From: CAZMXP01 sp964570285 | GTDB lineage: Bacteria; Planctomycetota; PLA2 | DNA length: 64,000 nt | Assembly: GCA_964570285.1 (NCBI GenBank) | Contig: CAZMXP010000015.1 | Coordinates: forward strand, 19,335-83,334 | Direction of reading: 5' to 3' | Part shown: one piece after another, positions 9,501 to 17,122 of the stretch | Layout: every line of letters starts with the position of its first letter | Position numbering within the stretch: position 1 is the stretch's first letter | The notes under the pieces: model-generated | Databases searched by the model: none | What the model saw: the letters and a program-made list of their open reading frames with translations, nothing else | Told to the model about the DNA's origin: nothing | Made by a program: the position numbers and the translations under genes

Positions 9501-9949
9501 TGGATGACGGCTTCCTCGAGCCGCTCTTCCGCGACGAGATCGCGAAGGGCGTCGTCGCCGACAGCCGCGACATCCGCGATGCCTGGAAGAACGCGTACAG
9601 CGAGAACACCAACCGCAAGGTCTGGGCCGCGAAGGTGACGGCGCGCCATCCGAACCTCGTCGGGCTCGAACTCAGCAACTTCAAGTGCGGCCACGACGCG
9701 CCGATCTACACCGTCGTCGAGGAGATCGTCGAGAAGAGCGGCACGCCCTTCTTCGCGTTCAAGGACATCGACGAGAACAAGCCGACCGGCTCGATCAAGA
9801 TCCGCGTCGAGACGATCACCTACTTCCTGAAGCGCTACCGCGAGGAGATGATCCGCGCGCGCAACAAGCGCCGCGAGATCGAGGAGCGCCTCGCCGCGCT
9901 GGAGCGCGAACTGCGCGAGGGGCCGCCGCGCGTCGTGGAGGTCGCATGA
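6560..9949 (+). CDS. Tandem CoA-enzyme activase fusion (two BadF/HgdC ATPase domains plus DUF2229-type domain)
   Basis: About 1129 residues, starting at a GTG that overlaps the previous stop (GTGA). Residues 1-300 form one ASKHA ATPase domain (GLDVGSTTVKAVV, ELGGQDAKII, NDKCAGGTG, GKCGVFAETD). Residues about 350-640 form a second (GVDGGSTSTKAVLL, DVGGQDIKII, NTQCSAGNG, GCAVFMQSD). Each keeps the two cysteines that in HgdC-type activases bind a shared [4Fe-4S] cluster, so an intramolecular dimer is plausible. A CYFCKNKC cluster follows, then a DUF2229-like domain (RIGMPRVLNMYSLTPFF) and a charged C-terminus. Activases drive ATP-dependent single-electron transfer to dehydratase-like partners; the gene before it is the likely partner. 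Confidence 0.82.
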   Translation: MIRHRIGLDVGSTTVKAVVVDAATDAIVWKDYQRHETKQAGKTLELLEAIGSIVDPAATRIFVTGSGGAALAAHLGAKFVQEVNAVSLAVERLYPQAGSVIELGGQDAKIIIFREDPATGRKKKVPSMNDKCAGGTGAVIDKINAKLNIPAKELCAMGYRGKKLHPVAGKCGVFAETDINGLQKQGVPPDELMASLFEAIIQQNLTVLTRGNTLRPYVLLLGGPNTFIRGMIDAWKVNIPKVWQERKTELPEGIPPEDLILVPDNAQYFAALGAVEFGKEEGEEVGLYRGSAGLREFMSRGSGGQQKPKSSGHGLANGDLDAFLEKYKPARFEPARFRGGERVEAYLGVDGGSTSTKAVLLNAKGDVLVKAYGLSKGNPIEDTKTRLAELRAYVEGQGAELVVRGVGTTGYAKDILRDVLKADAAIVETVAHTESALHFYDDVDVVCDVGGQDIKIIVLKNRKVKDFKLNTQCSAGNGYFLQSTAAGFGVDVRDYATTAFSAEAYPQFGYGCAVFMQSDIVDFQRQGWAPHEIMAGLAAVLPKNIWIYVSQIPNLAKLGRNFVLQGGTQHNLAAVKAQVDFIHSRFHDDSGQKPNVFVHRHTGESGAIGAALEAARLGAAGRVTQFIGLDAVARIGYETKRDESTRCYFCKNKCLRTFIDVSVAEQEKRRLIIATCEKGEVEDIEAMKKIKAGLDAAKTLNPNLAAFAARRVWQDFKPIAVADPVPPRPLLTKTKERAARMQARASLRIGMPRVLNMYSLTPFFTSYFGALGVPFRNFVFSDFTSEALYREGSKRGSIDPCFPSKVAPAHIHNLLFRHHEKQPLSWILFPMVDALPSHLSHVQASRACPTVTLTPETAKAAFTKEGDAFAERGVRYLNPFVNFGDESLLRKQMFGEFEGLLGLTQAESDRACAEGWKALRAYDEELRRLGRETIDSLEREERIGIVLLGRPYHNDPGLNHEILDELQKQGFPILTQDSLPVDDGFLEPLFRDEIAKGVVADSRDIRDAWKNAYSENTNRKVWAAKVTARHPNLVGLELSNFKCGHDAPIYTVVEEIVEKSGTPFFAFKDIDENKPTGSIKIRVETITYFLKRYREEMIRARNKRREIEERLAALERELREGPPRVVEVA

Positions 9950-10176
9950 TCCGCGAGCGCCTCTGGAACGGCGACGTGCTGCGCATCCTCTGGGCGGAGG
10001 ACCTCGGCTTCGACGTCTGGGTGGAGAAGTACGGCAACCCGCCGCAGGTCTTCTTCGAGGGCAAGGCGCTGCCGATCGACCGGTTCGAGCAGGTGCTCGA
10101 GGCGATCGACCGCTATGTGGGAGAAGATGGGGTGAGGTTGTCGTGGAACGGGCACATCCCGAGCAAGCGGGGGTGA
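9946..10176 (+). CDS. Small conserved-looking protein of unknown function
   Basis: 76 residues, starting at an ATG that overlaps the previous stop by ATGA. Soluble and acidic, rich in Trp and Phe (RLWNGDVLRILWAEDLGFDVW). No family recognised. Its tight coupling to the activase gene and to the Nudix gene that follows (GTGA overlap) supports it as a real gene of this operon. Confidence 0.6.
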   Translation: MIRERLWNGDVLRILWAEDLGFDVWVEKYGNPPQVFFEGKALPIDRFEQVLEAIDRYVGEDGVRLSWNGHIPSKRG

Positions 10177-10613
10177 TCCCCGCGTTCGGCGAGCGGCGGA
10201 CGGGGGTCGACTACCGGCTGCGCCCGGGCGGATACGCGGTCATCGACGACGGCGGGGGCCGCGTCGCCGCGGTCGAGACGCCGGAGGGGCTCTTCCTGCC
10301 GGGCGGGGGGCAGGAGGGCGCCGAGGGTGCGGAGGCGGCCGCCGTGCGCGAGGCGTTCGAGGAGTGCGGGCTGCGCATCCGCGTCCGCCGCGCGCTCGGC
10401 GTCGCCGACGAGTTCGCGTGGTGCGCGAGCGAGGGCGCCCACTTCCGCAAGCGCTGCGCCTTCTTCGAGGCCGAGGTCCTCGCCGCCGAGGGCGGCGGCG
10501 AGGCCGACCACCGCCTCGTCTGGCTGCCGCGCGCCGAGGCGGCGGAGAGGCTCACGCACGCAAGCCAGCGCTGGGCTTGCGAGCGCCAGGCGCGCGATCA
10601 GCGGATGCGATAG
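10173..10613 (+). CDS. Nudix hydrolase
   Basis: About 146 residues. A complete Nudix box is visible, from GGGQEGAEG to REAFEECGL, matching G-x5-E-x7-REUxEExGU with all catalytic glutamates. Nudix enzymes cleave nucleoside diphosphates linked to another moiety; the substrate is not predictable. I chose GTG 10173 because it overlaps the previous stop as GTGA, the coupling used all along this operon; an upstream GTG at 10143 in the same frame would add ten residues. It ends the operon that begins at 4926. Confidence 0.82.
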   Translation: MIPAFGERRTGVDYRLRPGGYAVIDDGGGRVAAVETPEGLFLPGGGQEGAEGAEAAAVREAFEECGLRIRVRRALGVADEFAWCASEGAHFRKRCAFFEAEVLAAEGGGEADHRLVWLPRAEAAERLTHASQRWACERQARDQRMR

Positions 10614-10669
10614 CATGAAGGGTCACCTTCGCGGCCGAGCGGCAACGCAAGGCCGAAGGCGTACGCCCC

Positions 10670-10969
10670 ATGACATTCACCGCTCTGCTCAGACGACCGC
10701 TCGCGATCCTCCCCTTGGCCATGTCCGGCGCCGCGTTCCTGCTCATCATCGGCGTGCTTGCGACGGTCGGCGTCACTCATCCGCAGGACGAAGGCACTCC
10801 CGCCCACATCTTCCAGTTGTTGATGCTGCTCCAGGTACCTCTCATCGCGATGTTCGCGGTCACGTGGATTCCCCGGAGTAGCCGTGCCGCCCTGTTGGTC
10901 TTGGCTCTTCATGCCGGCGCGGCACTGGCCGCCGTGGCCACGGTCGTCTGGCTGGAGCGCGCCGGCTGA
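10670..10969 (+). CDS. Small integral membrane protein
   Basis: 99 residues with three hydrophobic segments: AILPLAMSGAAFLLIIGVLA, FQLLMLLQVPLIAMFAVTW and AALLVLALHAGAALAAVATV. No family name recognised; small three-helix proteins of this form are common in Planctomycetota and related groups. The start has only a weak ribosome binding site. It converges with the next gene at a distance of 16 bases. Confidence 0.55.
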   Translation: MTFTALLRRPLAILPLAMSGAAFLLIIGVLATVGVTHPQDEGTPAHIFQLLMLLQVPLIAMFAVTWIPRSSRAALLVLALHAGAALAAVATVVWLERAG

Positions 10970-10985
10970 CATCCCGCCGCCCGCG

Positions 10986-12974
10986 CTATCGGGCGGCGAT
11001 GGTCACGACGACCTCCAGCGGCTGGCCGGCGACATCGAACGTGGCTTCGCCGGTTCGTCCCCGGGCATCGCGCGCGCGGAGCACGTAGCGGCCCGCGACC
11101 AGATCGAGGGCGAGGCGGCCCTCGACGAGTGGTTCGAGCCGAGTCGGGCGCAGCGGCCTCCCCTCGGCGTCGGAGAGCGCGACCGTGACGGCGCCCGCCT
11201 GCTCGCCCTCGCACCGCACGGTCACGCGCACGGTCTCGGCGCGCGCGAGCGTGACGGCCTCTTCGCGGCCTTCGAGCACGGCGATCTCGCGCAGCAGGCC
11301 GGTCTCGCCGAGCAGCAGCAGGTAGCGGCCCGCTTGCAAGTCTTCCGAGACGAATTCGCCGTCGACCGGCGGATGCCACACATAGGTGATCGCGCCGTCG
11401 TGGCTGCGCAGGTGGAGCGGGTGGCCGCCGAGGTCGGGGACGACGCGGCAGCGCACGCGGCCGGGTGCGGGGTATCGCAGCGCGCCGAGGTCCACGGCGT
11501 CGCGCACGTCGACCCCGGCGAGGTGCAGCGTCGGATCGCCGTCGCGGTGGATCTCGACGCGGTAGGTGCCCGGCGCGACGCTCTCGAAGAGGAAGGCGCC
11601 CTGCACATCCGCGACCGACTCGCCGATCAGGTTGGGGGAGCCCGAGGGCCAGAGCCGCACGCGGCTGCCCATGGCCGGCGTGCCGTCGGCGCGCGCGATC
11701 GTGCCCCGCAGCGATCCGGCCGGCGGCGGCGGCGGCAGCGTGACGACGACCTCGCCGCCCCCGGGCTCGACGCGCGTCGAGGCGGCGGGCATCGCATGGG
11801 GTGGCGCGCCGGCGCGCCATGCGTCGATCCGGTGCGGCATGGACGGCCGCGGCGCGGACTCGAACAGGCCGCGCTCGTCCGCGGTCGCGCTCGCGCTCCT
11901 CTCGCCGTCCGCGGCGAAGCGCAGTCGCGCGCCGGCCGCCGGCGTGCCGTCCGCCTCTTCGATGCGGCCAGAGATCCGGAGCGCCGGCACGAGCACCGGA
12001 TCCCAACGCGCCTCTCCCCCCGCGGTCACCTCGAGCGTCCCGCGCGCAAAGGCCCGTCCGGACCGCTCCGCGCCGAGACGCACCCTGCCCGACGGAGCCC
12101 CGAAGAGGCGGAACGCGCCGCTCCCGTCGCTCTCCGTCGCGGCGAGAAAGCCCCCGTCCTCGAGCATGAAGCCGATCGACACGTCGGGAACGAAGGCGCC
12201 GAGTTCGTCGCGCACGACGCCCTGCACCGTAGCGCCAGGCTCCAGCACGAGGTCGGAGTCGACGGTGCCCCCGGGGATCAGCCGGACGGCGGCGCGGCGG
12301 AACGCGAAGCCCGGCGCTCCGGCGAACACCACGCTCCACTCCGCCGGCAGGTCGTCGGCGAAGTAGCGGCCTTCGGCATCGGTGAGGAGAACCGCCGCGG
12401 GCGCGGGCAGCAACGCGTGGCCGTCCTCGGATGTCAGGGGGCCCGGGGGATGGTGGGCTCCGCCTCCCACATGCAACACCGCACCGGGAACCCCGGACCC
12501 CTTCCCATCCACCACCCGGCCGCGGAGCGTGCCTCCGGGGCCGGTGAGCCGGATCACCAACTGTTGCAACGCGCCATCGCTTGCAACGACCACGCGCAGG
12601 TCGGAGGGCGCAAGCCCCTTCGCCCGCGCGCCGATCTCGATCCGGTCGAGATCGCTCTCGACCGCAAAGCCGCCGTCCTCCTCCGTGCAGGTCGCGATCT
12701 CGCGCGGCTCCGGCCCGACCCAGATCGCGGCCCCGGCGAGCGGACGCCCTTCGGGGTCGAGCACGAGCCCCTCGACGCGCAGGAGCGCGGCGCAGGGCTC
12801 GGCGGCCTCGACGGGCCCGGGTTCGCGCGGCGGCGCCTCGTGCGCCGTGCGGGCGGGGGCGGTCGCCCTTCGCGGTGAGCCGTCGCGCAAGAGGGCCGCG
12901 ATCGCGGCCGCCACCGCGAGGCCCGCAAGGAGGAGTGCCGCGCCGCTTCGGAGGGGGCTTCTGGTCAGGGCCAT
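10986..12974 (-). CDS. Membrane-anchored protein with carboxypeptidase-regulatory-like repeats
   Basis: About 662 residues. Residues 8-28 are one hydrophobic segment (GAALLLAGLAVAAAIAALL), a signal anchor or uncleaved signal peptide. After a Pro/Ala linker come repeated beta-sandwich modules of the carboxypeptidase D regulatory type, each with a pattern such as VEGLVLDPEGRPLAGAAI, LRGRVVDGKG, VQGVVRDELGAFVPDVSI, SGRIEEADGTPAAGARL or LRGTIARADGTPAMGSRV. Such modules are usually extracellular. It lies 26 bases downstream of the Ser/Thr kinase-TPR gene on the same strand and could be co-transcribed with it. A G-tract motif (12438-12450) falls inside the coding sequence. Confidence 0.78.
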   Translation of the reverse strand: MALTRSPLRSGAALLLAGLAVAAAIAALLRDGSPRRATAPARTAHEAPPREPGPVEAAEPCAALLRVEGLVLDPEGRPLAGAAIWVGPEPREIATCTEEDGGFAVESDLDRIEIGARAKGLAPSDLRVVVASDGALQQLVIRLTGPGGTLRGRVVDGKGSGVPGAVLHVGGGAHHPPGPLTSEDGHALLPAPAAVLLTDAEGRYFADDLPAEWSVVFAGAPGFAFRRAAVRLIPGGTVDSDLVLEPGATVQGVVRDELGAFVPDVSIGFMLEDGGFLAATESDGSGAFRLFGAPSGRVRLGAERSGRAFARGTLEVTAGGEARWDPVLVPALRISGRIEEADGTPAAGARLRFAADGERSASATADERGLFESAPRPSMPHRIDAWRAGAPPHAMPAASTRVEPGGGEVVVTLPPPPPAGSLRGTIARADGTPAMGSRVRLWPSGSPNLIGESVADVQGAFLFESVAPGTYRVEIHRDGDPTLHLAGVDVRDAVDLGALRYPAPGRVRCRVVPDLGGHPLHLRSHDGAITYVWHPPVDGEFVSEDLQAGRYLLLLGETGLLREIAVLEGREEAVTLARAETVRVTVRCEGEQAGAVTVALSDAEGRPLRPTRLEPLVEGRLALDLVAGRYVLRARDARGRTGEATFDVAGQPLEVVVTIAAR

Positions 12975-13000
12975 CGCGGGGGGGATGACACGACGCCGCG

Positions 13001-16000
13001 CTACCGCTCCCCGAAGAGCCGGACGGCCTCGTCTCGCAGCCATGCGTGGTCGGGGAACGGGTGCTCGCCCTCCGTCGCGATCCGGCGCTGGGCCTGGTCG
13101 TACCAGCGGCGCGCCTCGTCGGCCCTGTCGAGGGCGAGCAGGTTCATCGCGCGGAGGTAGGCGATGCAGGCGTGCCCGTTGTCCGCCGTGTCGAAGATCC
13201 GCTCGAACTCCTGCTCCGCCGTGCCGTGCTGGCCGGCCCGGAAGAGCGCGGCGGCGAGCCTGTACGTCGGGTTGTCCGGCCGCAGCTTGAGTTCGCGGCG
13301 CGCGAGGCTCAGCGCCTCCTCCGCGTTGCGGCGTTCGAGCGGGCTGGTCGCCAGCGCCCACGCGAGGATCATGCATGCATCCGCGTCGTCCGGGTCGCCC
13401 GCCACGATGGCGCGCAGGCGGCGCAGGGTCTCCTCGTGCTCGCCGCGGTACGACGGGATCTGGGCCGCCTCCAGCATGGCGGCGGGACTCTTCGCGAACG
13501 CGAGCCCCCGCTGGAAGGAGGCCTCGGCCTCCTCCCACCGCCGCAGGTGGAGGAGCACCCTGCCGAGTGTGAAGTGGCCCTCCCCGCTCTGCGGCGCCAC
13601 CTCGACGGCCCGCCTCGCCGACATGAGCGCCTCCTCGATGCGGTTCGCCTCGAGCAGAAGACCGGCCAGCATGCCGTGGGCTGCAGAGAACGAGGGCGCG
13701 AGGCGCGTCGCATCGACCAGTTCGGCGATCGCCTCCTCCCGGCGACCCATGCGCGCCTTCACCGAGGCCGAGAGGAAGATCAGGTTTGCCGGGAGCGGTC
13801 GATCGACGGTGTCCAACTCGGCGAGGGCCTCGGCATGCTTGCCGTTCGCGGCCAGCGCCGTCGCCAGCGCGGCGCTTACCGGGGCCAGGGAGGGGGCGAG
13901 TTCGTTCGCTTTCTGGGCCCAAGTGAGGGCCTCCGCGGCCTCGCCGGCCGCCAGCAGCGCCTCGGCCAGCGCTCCGTGCACGATGGCGTTCCGCGGGTCG
14001 ATCTCGATGGCCCTGCGCCAGTGGGGAATCGCCTCCTTGGGGCGACCCAACTGGGACAGGGAGCTCCCCATCCCCCGATGGGCATCGAAGTAGAGAGGCT
14101 CCAGGACGAGTACCCGCTGCAGGAGCGGCAACACCTCCTCGACACGCCCCCTGGCGTGGAAACGGTACGCCGCCCGGAGATGCATGCCGGCATCCGTCGG
14201 ATCCGTGGCGAGGGCGCGGCGCACCGACTCGTCGGCTTCCGCCGCGTTGCCCATCGCGTCGAGCACGTCGGCGATCGCGAGGTGGAGGCTTGCGGTTTGC
14301 GCCGGGGCCGGCCGGCGGGCCTGCTCCGCCCTCGCCAGCGCGGCCCGCACCAGGTCGAGGGCCTCCCCCGGGCGTCCGAGAGCGAGGAGCTCAAGGGCGA
14401 CCGCGATGTGGATGTTGGCAAGTTCGGGGAACTCCTTCGGCAGCTTCCGGCAGATGCCGAGGGCGTCGTCGCCGCGACCCGCGAGTCGCAGGGCCATCGC
14501 GATGCGAGCCCGATGGAAGGGGGCCGGCGGGGCGAGGTCGGCGGCCCGCTGGAACGCGGCCAGCGCCTCCCCCGGTTGGCCGAGGTTCAGCAGTGCGTTG
14601 CCAAGGGCGACATGAGCGGGTGCACTGCCCGGGACCAGGGCGACGGCCTCTCGCGCATGCTCCAGCCCCTCCTCGACCTGCCCACGGCTGGAAAGAAAGG
14701 CGCCAAGCAGGCGCCGGCACCACGCCTGGTCGCCGTCCAGTTCGATCGCCCTGCGGTACTCGGCCAGCGCCTCCCCCTCCCGCCCGCGGGCCTCGAGGAC
14801 CAGTCCGAGCTCGGCGTGCAGGACCGCATCCCCGGGACGTCCGGCAATCAGGTCGCGCAGGAACCGCTCCGCCTGGGCGTACTCGCGCGCGTTGATGTAC
14901 TGCTGGGCCAACTCGACGCTCGCGATGTAGTTGTCCGGCCGCAGCGACCTCGCGACGAGGTAGTACCGCAGGCCGTCCGCGGCCGTCACATCCTCCCCCC
15001 CCTGCCAGGCCCCGTAGCTGGACCGGGCGAGGCTGTGTGCGAGGAAGAAGTCGGCCGGATGCCCCTCGAACGCGCGGAGAGCGAAGGCGTAGGCGTCCGC
15101 GGGCTTGGCGAGGCGACGCAGCGACTCGGCCATCAGGTGCAGCGTGCGCGCATCGGTCGTCTTCGCGTCCGCCTCCGCCGCCAGCTTCGAGAGCACGGCG
15201 ATGTCGGCGGAGAGGATGGCTTCGCGCAGCGTCGCGCGCACCGGATCGCCGTCCAGGGCCGACGCGACGGCGAGCAGGCGCGTCGCCCCCTCCCGCGCCG
15301 CGGCCTCGCGGCGCACGAACGCCCAGTCGTCGAGCCCGGCGGCGAGCCGCTCGTTCTCTCCTCGCGCGGCGAGCGCGGCGGCGGCTTCCGCGACCGGCCC
15401 CTCGTCCGGCCTGAGCCCGTACTCCGCGAAGGCCGCCCCGTACCGGCGATCCAGCTCCGGCCAGTCGATGACGAACCGTTCGTCCTCGGAGGAGGGTCCG
15501 CGCAGCGCCTCCAGAGCTTGCAGCAGGCTTCGGTTCTCCCTCCCTCTCCTCTCGCGCGCGAGCGCGTCCCCCGCAGCCCCCTCGAGGCGGCCCAGATCGG
15601 CGACGACCGCCTCCGGCATCGCCGTCTCCGCCTGCGCGAGCAGGTCGCGCGCGCGCGCCGCCTTGGCCAGCGCATCGGAAGCGTCCTCCGCGCGGCCCGC
15701 GTCGAGCACCGCGCTCTGGAACTGCTCGCGCAGGCGCGCTTCGCGGGCGGCGTTCTCGCTCTGCACGTACCAGAATCCCCCCCCGCCGAGCACGACCGTC
15801 GCGAGCACCGAGGCGGCGAGGGCGAGCGTCAGCTTCTGCTTGCGCTTCGCCTCGGCGACGCGCACGCGGTCCTCCGCCGCCTCGACCTGCGCCGCGCGCG
15901 CACGCTCCTCGATCCCCGCGAGATGGCGGCCGATCTGCTGCTGCACCTCCCCCGCATGGCGCGGCCGCGCCTGCCGCGCCGCGACGAGGCACTGGTTGGC

Positions 16001-16954
16001 GATGGCCTTCAGTTCGCCGTCGGCGTCGCAGGCGGCCAGCCGCCCGCGGCAGGGCTCGAGGTCCCCGCGGGCCGCGCGCTGGATCAGGTCCGAGCCGCCG
16101 CCCGCGTAGGGAGGCTGGCCGGTGAGGATCTCCGCGAGGATCCCGCCGAGGCTGAAGACGTCCGAGCGCTCGTCCATCTGCTCGATCTCGCCCATCGCCT
16201 GCTCGGGCGGCATGTAGGCGGGCGTGCCCATCACGGATCCGACCATCGACTGGCTCCCGACCGAGCCCTGCTCGCCGCTGCTGCGGACCGTCGCGACGAC
16301 CGTCTGCCGAGCGTCGCGCGCGCGTCGCTCGTCCTCGATGCCGCCGCTCTTCAGCACCTTGCCCATGCCCCAGTCCACGACGTGGACCTCGCCGAAGGCG
16401 CCGACCATGACGTTGGCGGGCTTCAGGTCGCGGTGGATGACGCCGCGCGTGTGCGCGTAGGCCATCGTCTGGCAGACCGCCTCGAAGATCGCGAGCAGCC
16501 GGCGGCGGCCCTCCTTGCGCTCCTCGATCAGCGACGCGAGCGTCCTGCCCTTGATCAGCTTCATCGTGAAGAAGGGCCGCCCCTCCTGCAGGCCGAGGTC
16601 GTAGACCGGCACGATGCCCGGGTGCTGCAGTTGCCCGCCGATCTGCGCCTCCTCGACGAAACGCTGGAGCACATCGGGGTTGTCGCGGTGCTCCTCGCGG
16701 ACCATCTTCATCGCGACGTCGCGGCCGAGGTCGGTGTCGTGCCCCTTGAGCACGACGCCGACGCCGCCGCGCGCGATCTCGCCCTGGAGCTGGTACTTGC
16801 CCGATCTCGTCAGCCCCTCGACCGGCTTCAGCACCGGCGCCGAGTCGTCCTGCCGCAGCGCCACGCGCGCCTTGCCGCCCGGCATGCCCGCGAGGAACTC
16901 GAGGATGCTGCGGTGCGCTTCGGGCGGGGTCGGGCCTTTCTCTTCGGATGTCAT
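13001..16954 (-). CDS. Membrane-spanning Ser/Thr protein kinase with TPR array
   Basis: About 1317 residues. The kinase domain spans about residues 53-330, with glycine loop ARGGVGVV, Lys83 in VAMK, HRDLKPAN around Asp176 and an activation loop ending in PPEQA. The metal-binding DFG is DWG (residues 194-196). One membrane helix follows at about 375-396, so the long C-terminal half is outside the cytoplasm; it carries many tetratricopeptide repeats (for example ALGNALLNLGQPGEALAAF). This layout is common in Planctomycetota. The ATG at 16954 gives MTSEEK. It probably senses through the TPR part and phosphorylates unknown targets. Confidence 0.88.
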   Translation of the reverse strand: MTSEEKGPTPPEAHRSILEFLAGMPGGKARVALRQDDSAPVLKPVEGLTRSGKYQLQGEIARGGVGVVLKGHDTDLGRDVAMKMVREEHRDNPDVLQRFVEEAQIGGQLQHPGIVPVYDLGLQEGRPFFTMKLIKGRTLASLIEERKEGRRRLLAIFEAVCQTMAYAHTRGVIHRDLKPANVMVGAFGEVHVVDWGMGKVLKSGGIEDERRARDARQTVVATVRSSGEQGSVGSQSMVGSVMGTPAYMPPEQAMGEIEQMDERSDVFSLGGILAEILTGQPPYAGGGSDLIQRAARGDLEPCRGRLAACDADGELKAIANQCLVAARQARPRHAGEVQQQIGRHLAGIEERARAAQVEAAEDRVRVAEAKRKQKLTLALAASVLATVVLGGGGFWYVQSENAAREARLREQFQSAVLDAGRAEDASDALAKAARARDLLAQAETAMPEAVVADLGRLEGAAGDALARERRGRENRSLLQALEALRGPSSEDERFVIDWPELDRRYGAAFAEYGLRPDEGPVAEAAAALAARGENERLAAGLDDWAFVRREAAAREGATRLLAVASALDGDPVRATLREAILSADIAVLSKLAAEADAKTTDARTLHLMAESLRRLAKPADAYAFALRAFEGHPADFFLAHSLARSSYGAWQGGEDVTAADGLRYYLVARSLRPDNYIASVELAQQYINAREYAQAERFLRDLIAGRPGDAVLHAELGLVLEARGREGEALAEYRRAIELDGDQAWCRRLLGAFLSSRGQVEEGLEHAREAVALVPGSAPAHVALGNALLNLGQPGEALAAFQRAADLAPPAPFHRARIAMALRLAGRGDDALGICRKLPKEFPELANIHIAVALELLALGRPGEALDLVRAALARAEQARRPAPAQTASLHLAIADVLDAMGNAAEADESVRRALATDPTDAGMHLRAAYRFHARGRVEEVLPLLQRVLVLEPLYFDAHRGMGSSLSQLGRPKEAIPHWRRAIEIDPRNAIVHGALAEALLAAGEAAEALTWAQKANELAPSLAPVSAALATALAANGKHAEALAELDTVDRPLPANLIFLSASVKARMGRREEAIAELVDATRLAPSFSAAHGMLAGLLLEANRIEEALMSARRAVEVAPQSGEGHFTLGRVLLHLRRWEEAEASFQRGLAFAKSPAAMLEAAQIPSYRGEHEETLRRLRAIVAGDPDDADACMILAWALATSPLERRNAEEALSLARRELKLRPDNPTYRLAAALFRAGQHGTAEQEFERIFDTADNGHACIAYLRAMNLLALDRADEARRWYDQAQRRIATEGEHPFPDHAWLRDEAVRLFGER

Positions 16955-17069
16955 TCGCGAATGCTCGTGCAGGGTGCCATGCGGGCACCAACGTACACGA
17001 CGGGGGGCTCGGGGGGCATCGCGAAGGCCCGAGTCGACGGCATACTCGAGGACACCGCGGCGAGAACGA

Positions 17070-17114
17070 CCCTCCCCCTCCCCGCGCCCCTCCCCGACCC
17101 GCGTGTGGTAGGTT
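17070..17114 (+). promoter_or_regulatory. C-rich box plus TGTGGTAGGTT promoter-like element
   Basis: CCCTCCCC-GCG-CCCCTCCCC is followed after 8 bases by TGTGGTAGGTT (17104-17114), an extended -10-like sequence with hexamer TAGGTT, ending 8 bases before the ATG at 17123. The same C-box, the same TGTGGTAG and the same 11-base distance from TGTGGTAG to the ATG recur at 23275-23323. Transcription would begin almost at the start codon. Confidence 0.5.
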
Positions 17115-17122
17115 CGGCCCTC

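Noticed and set aside
6509..9694. Reverse-strand open frame of about 1060 codons opposite the activase gene
   Set aside because: Same cause; the forward frame carries complete, ordered ASKHA motifs.
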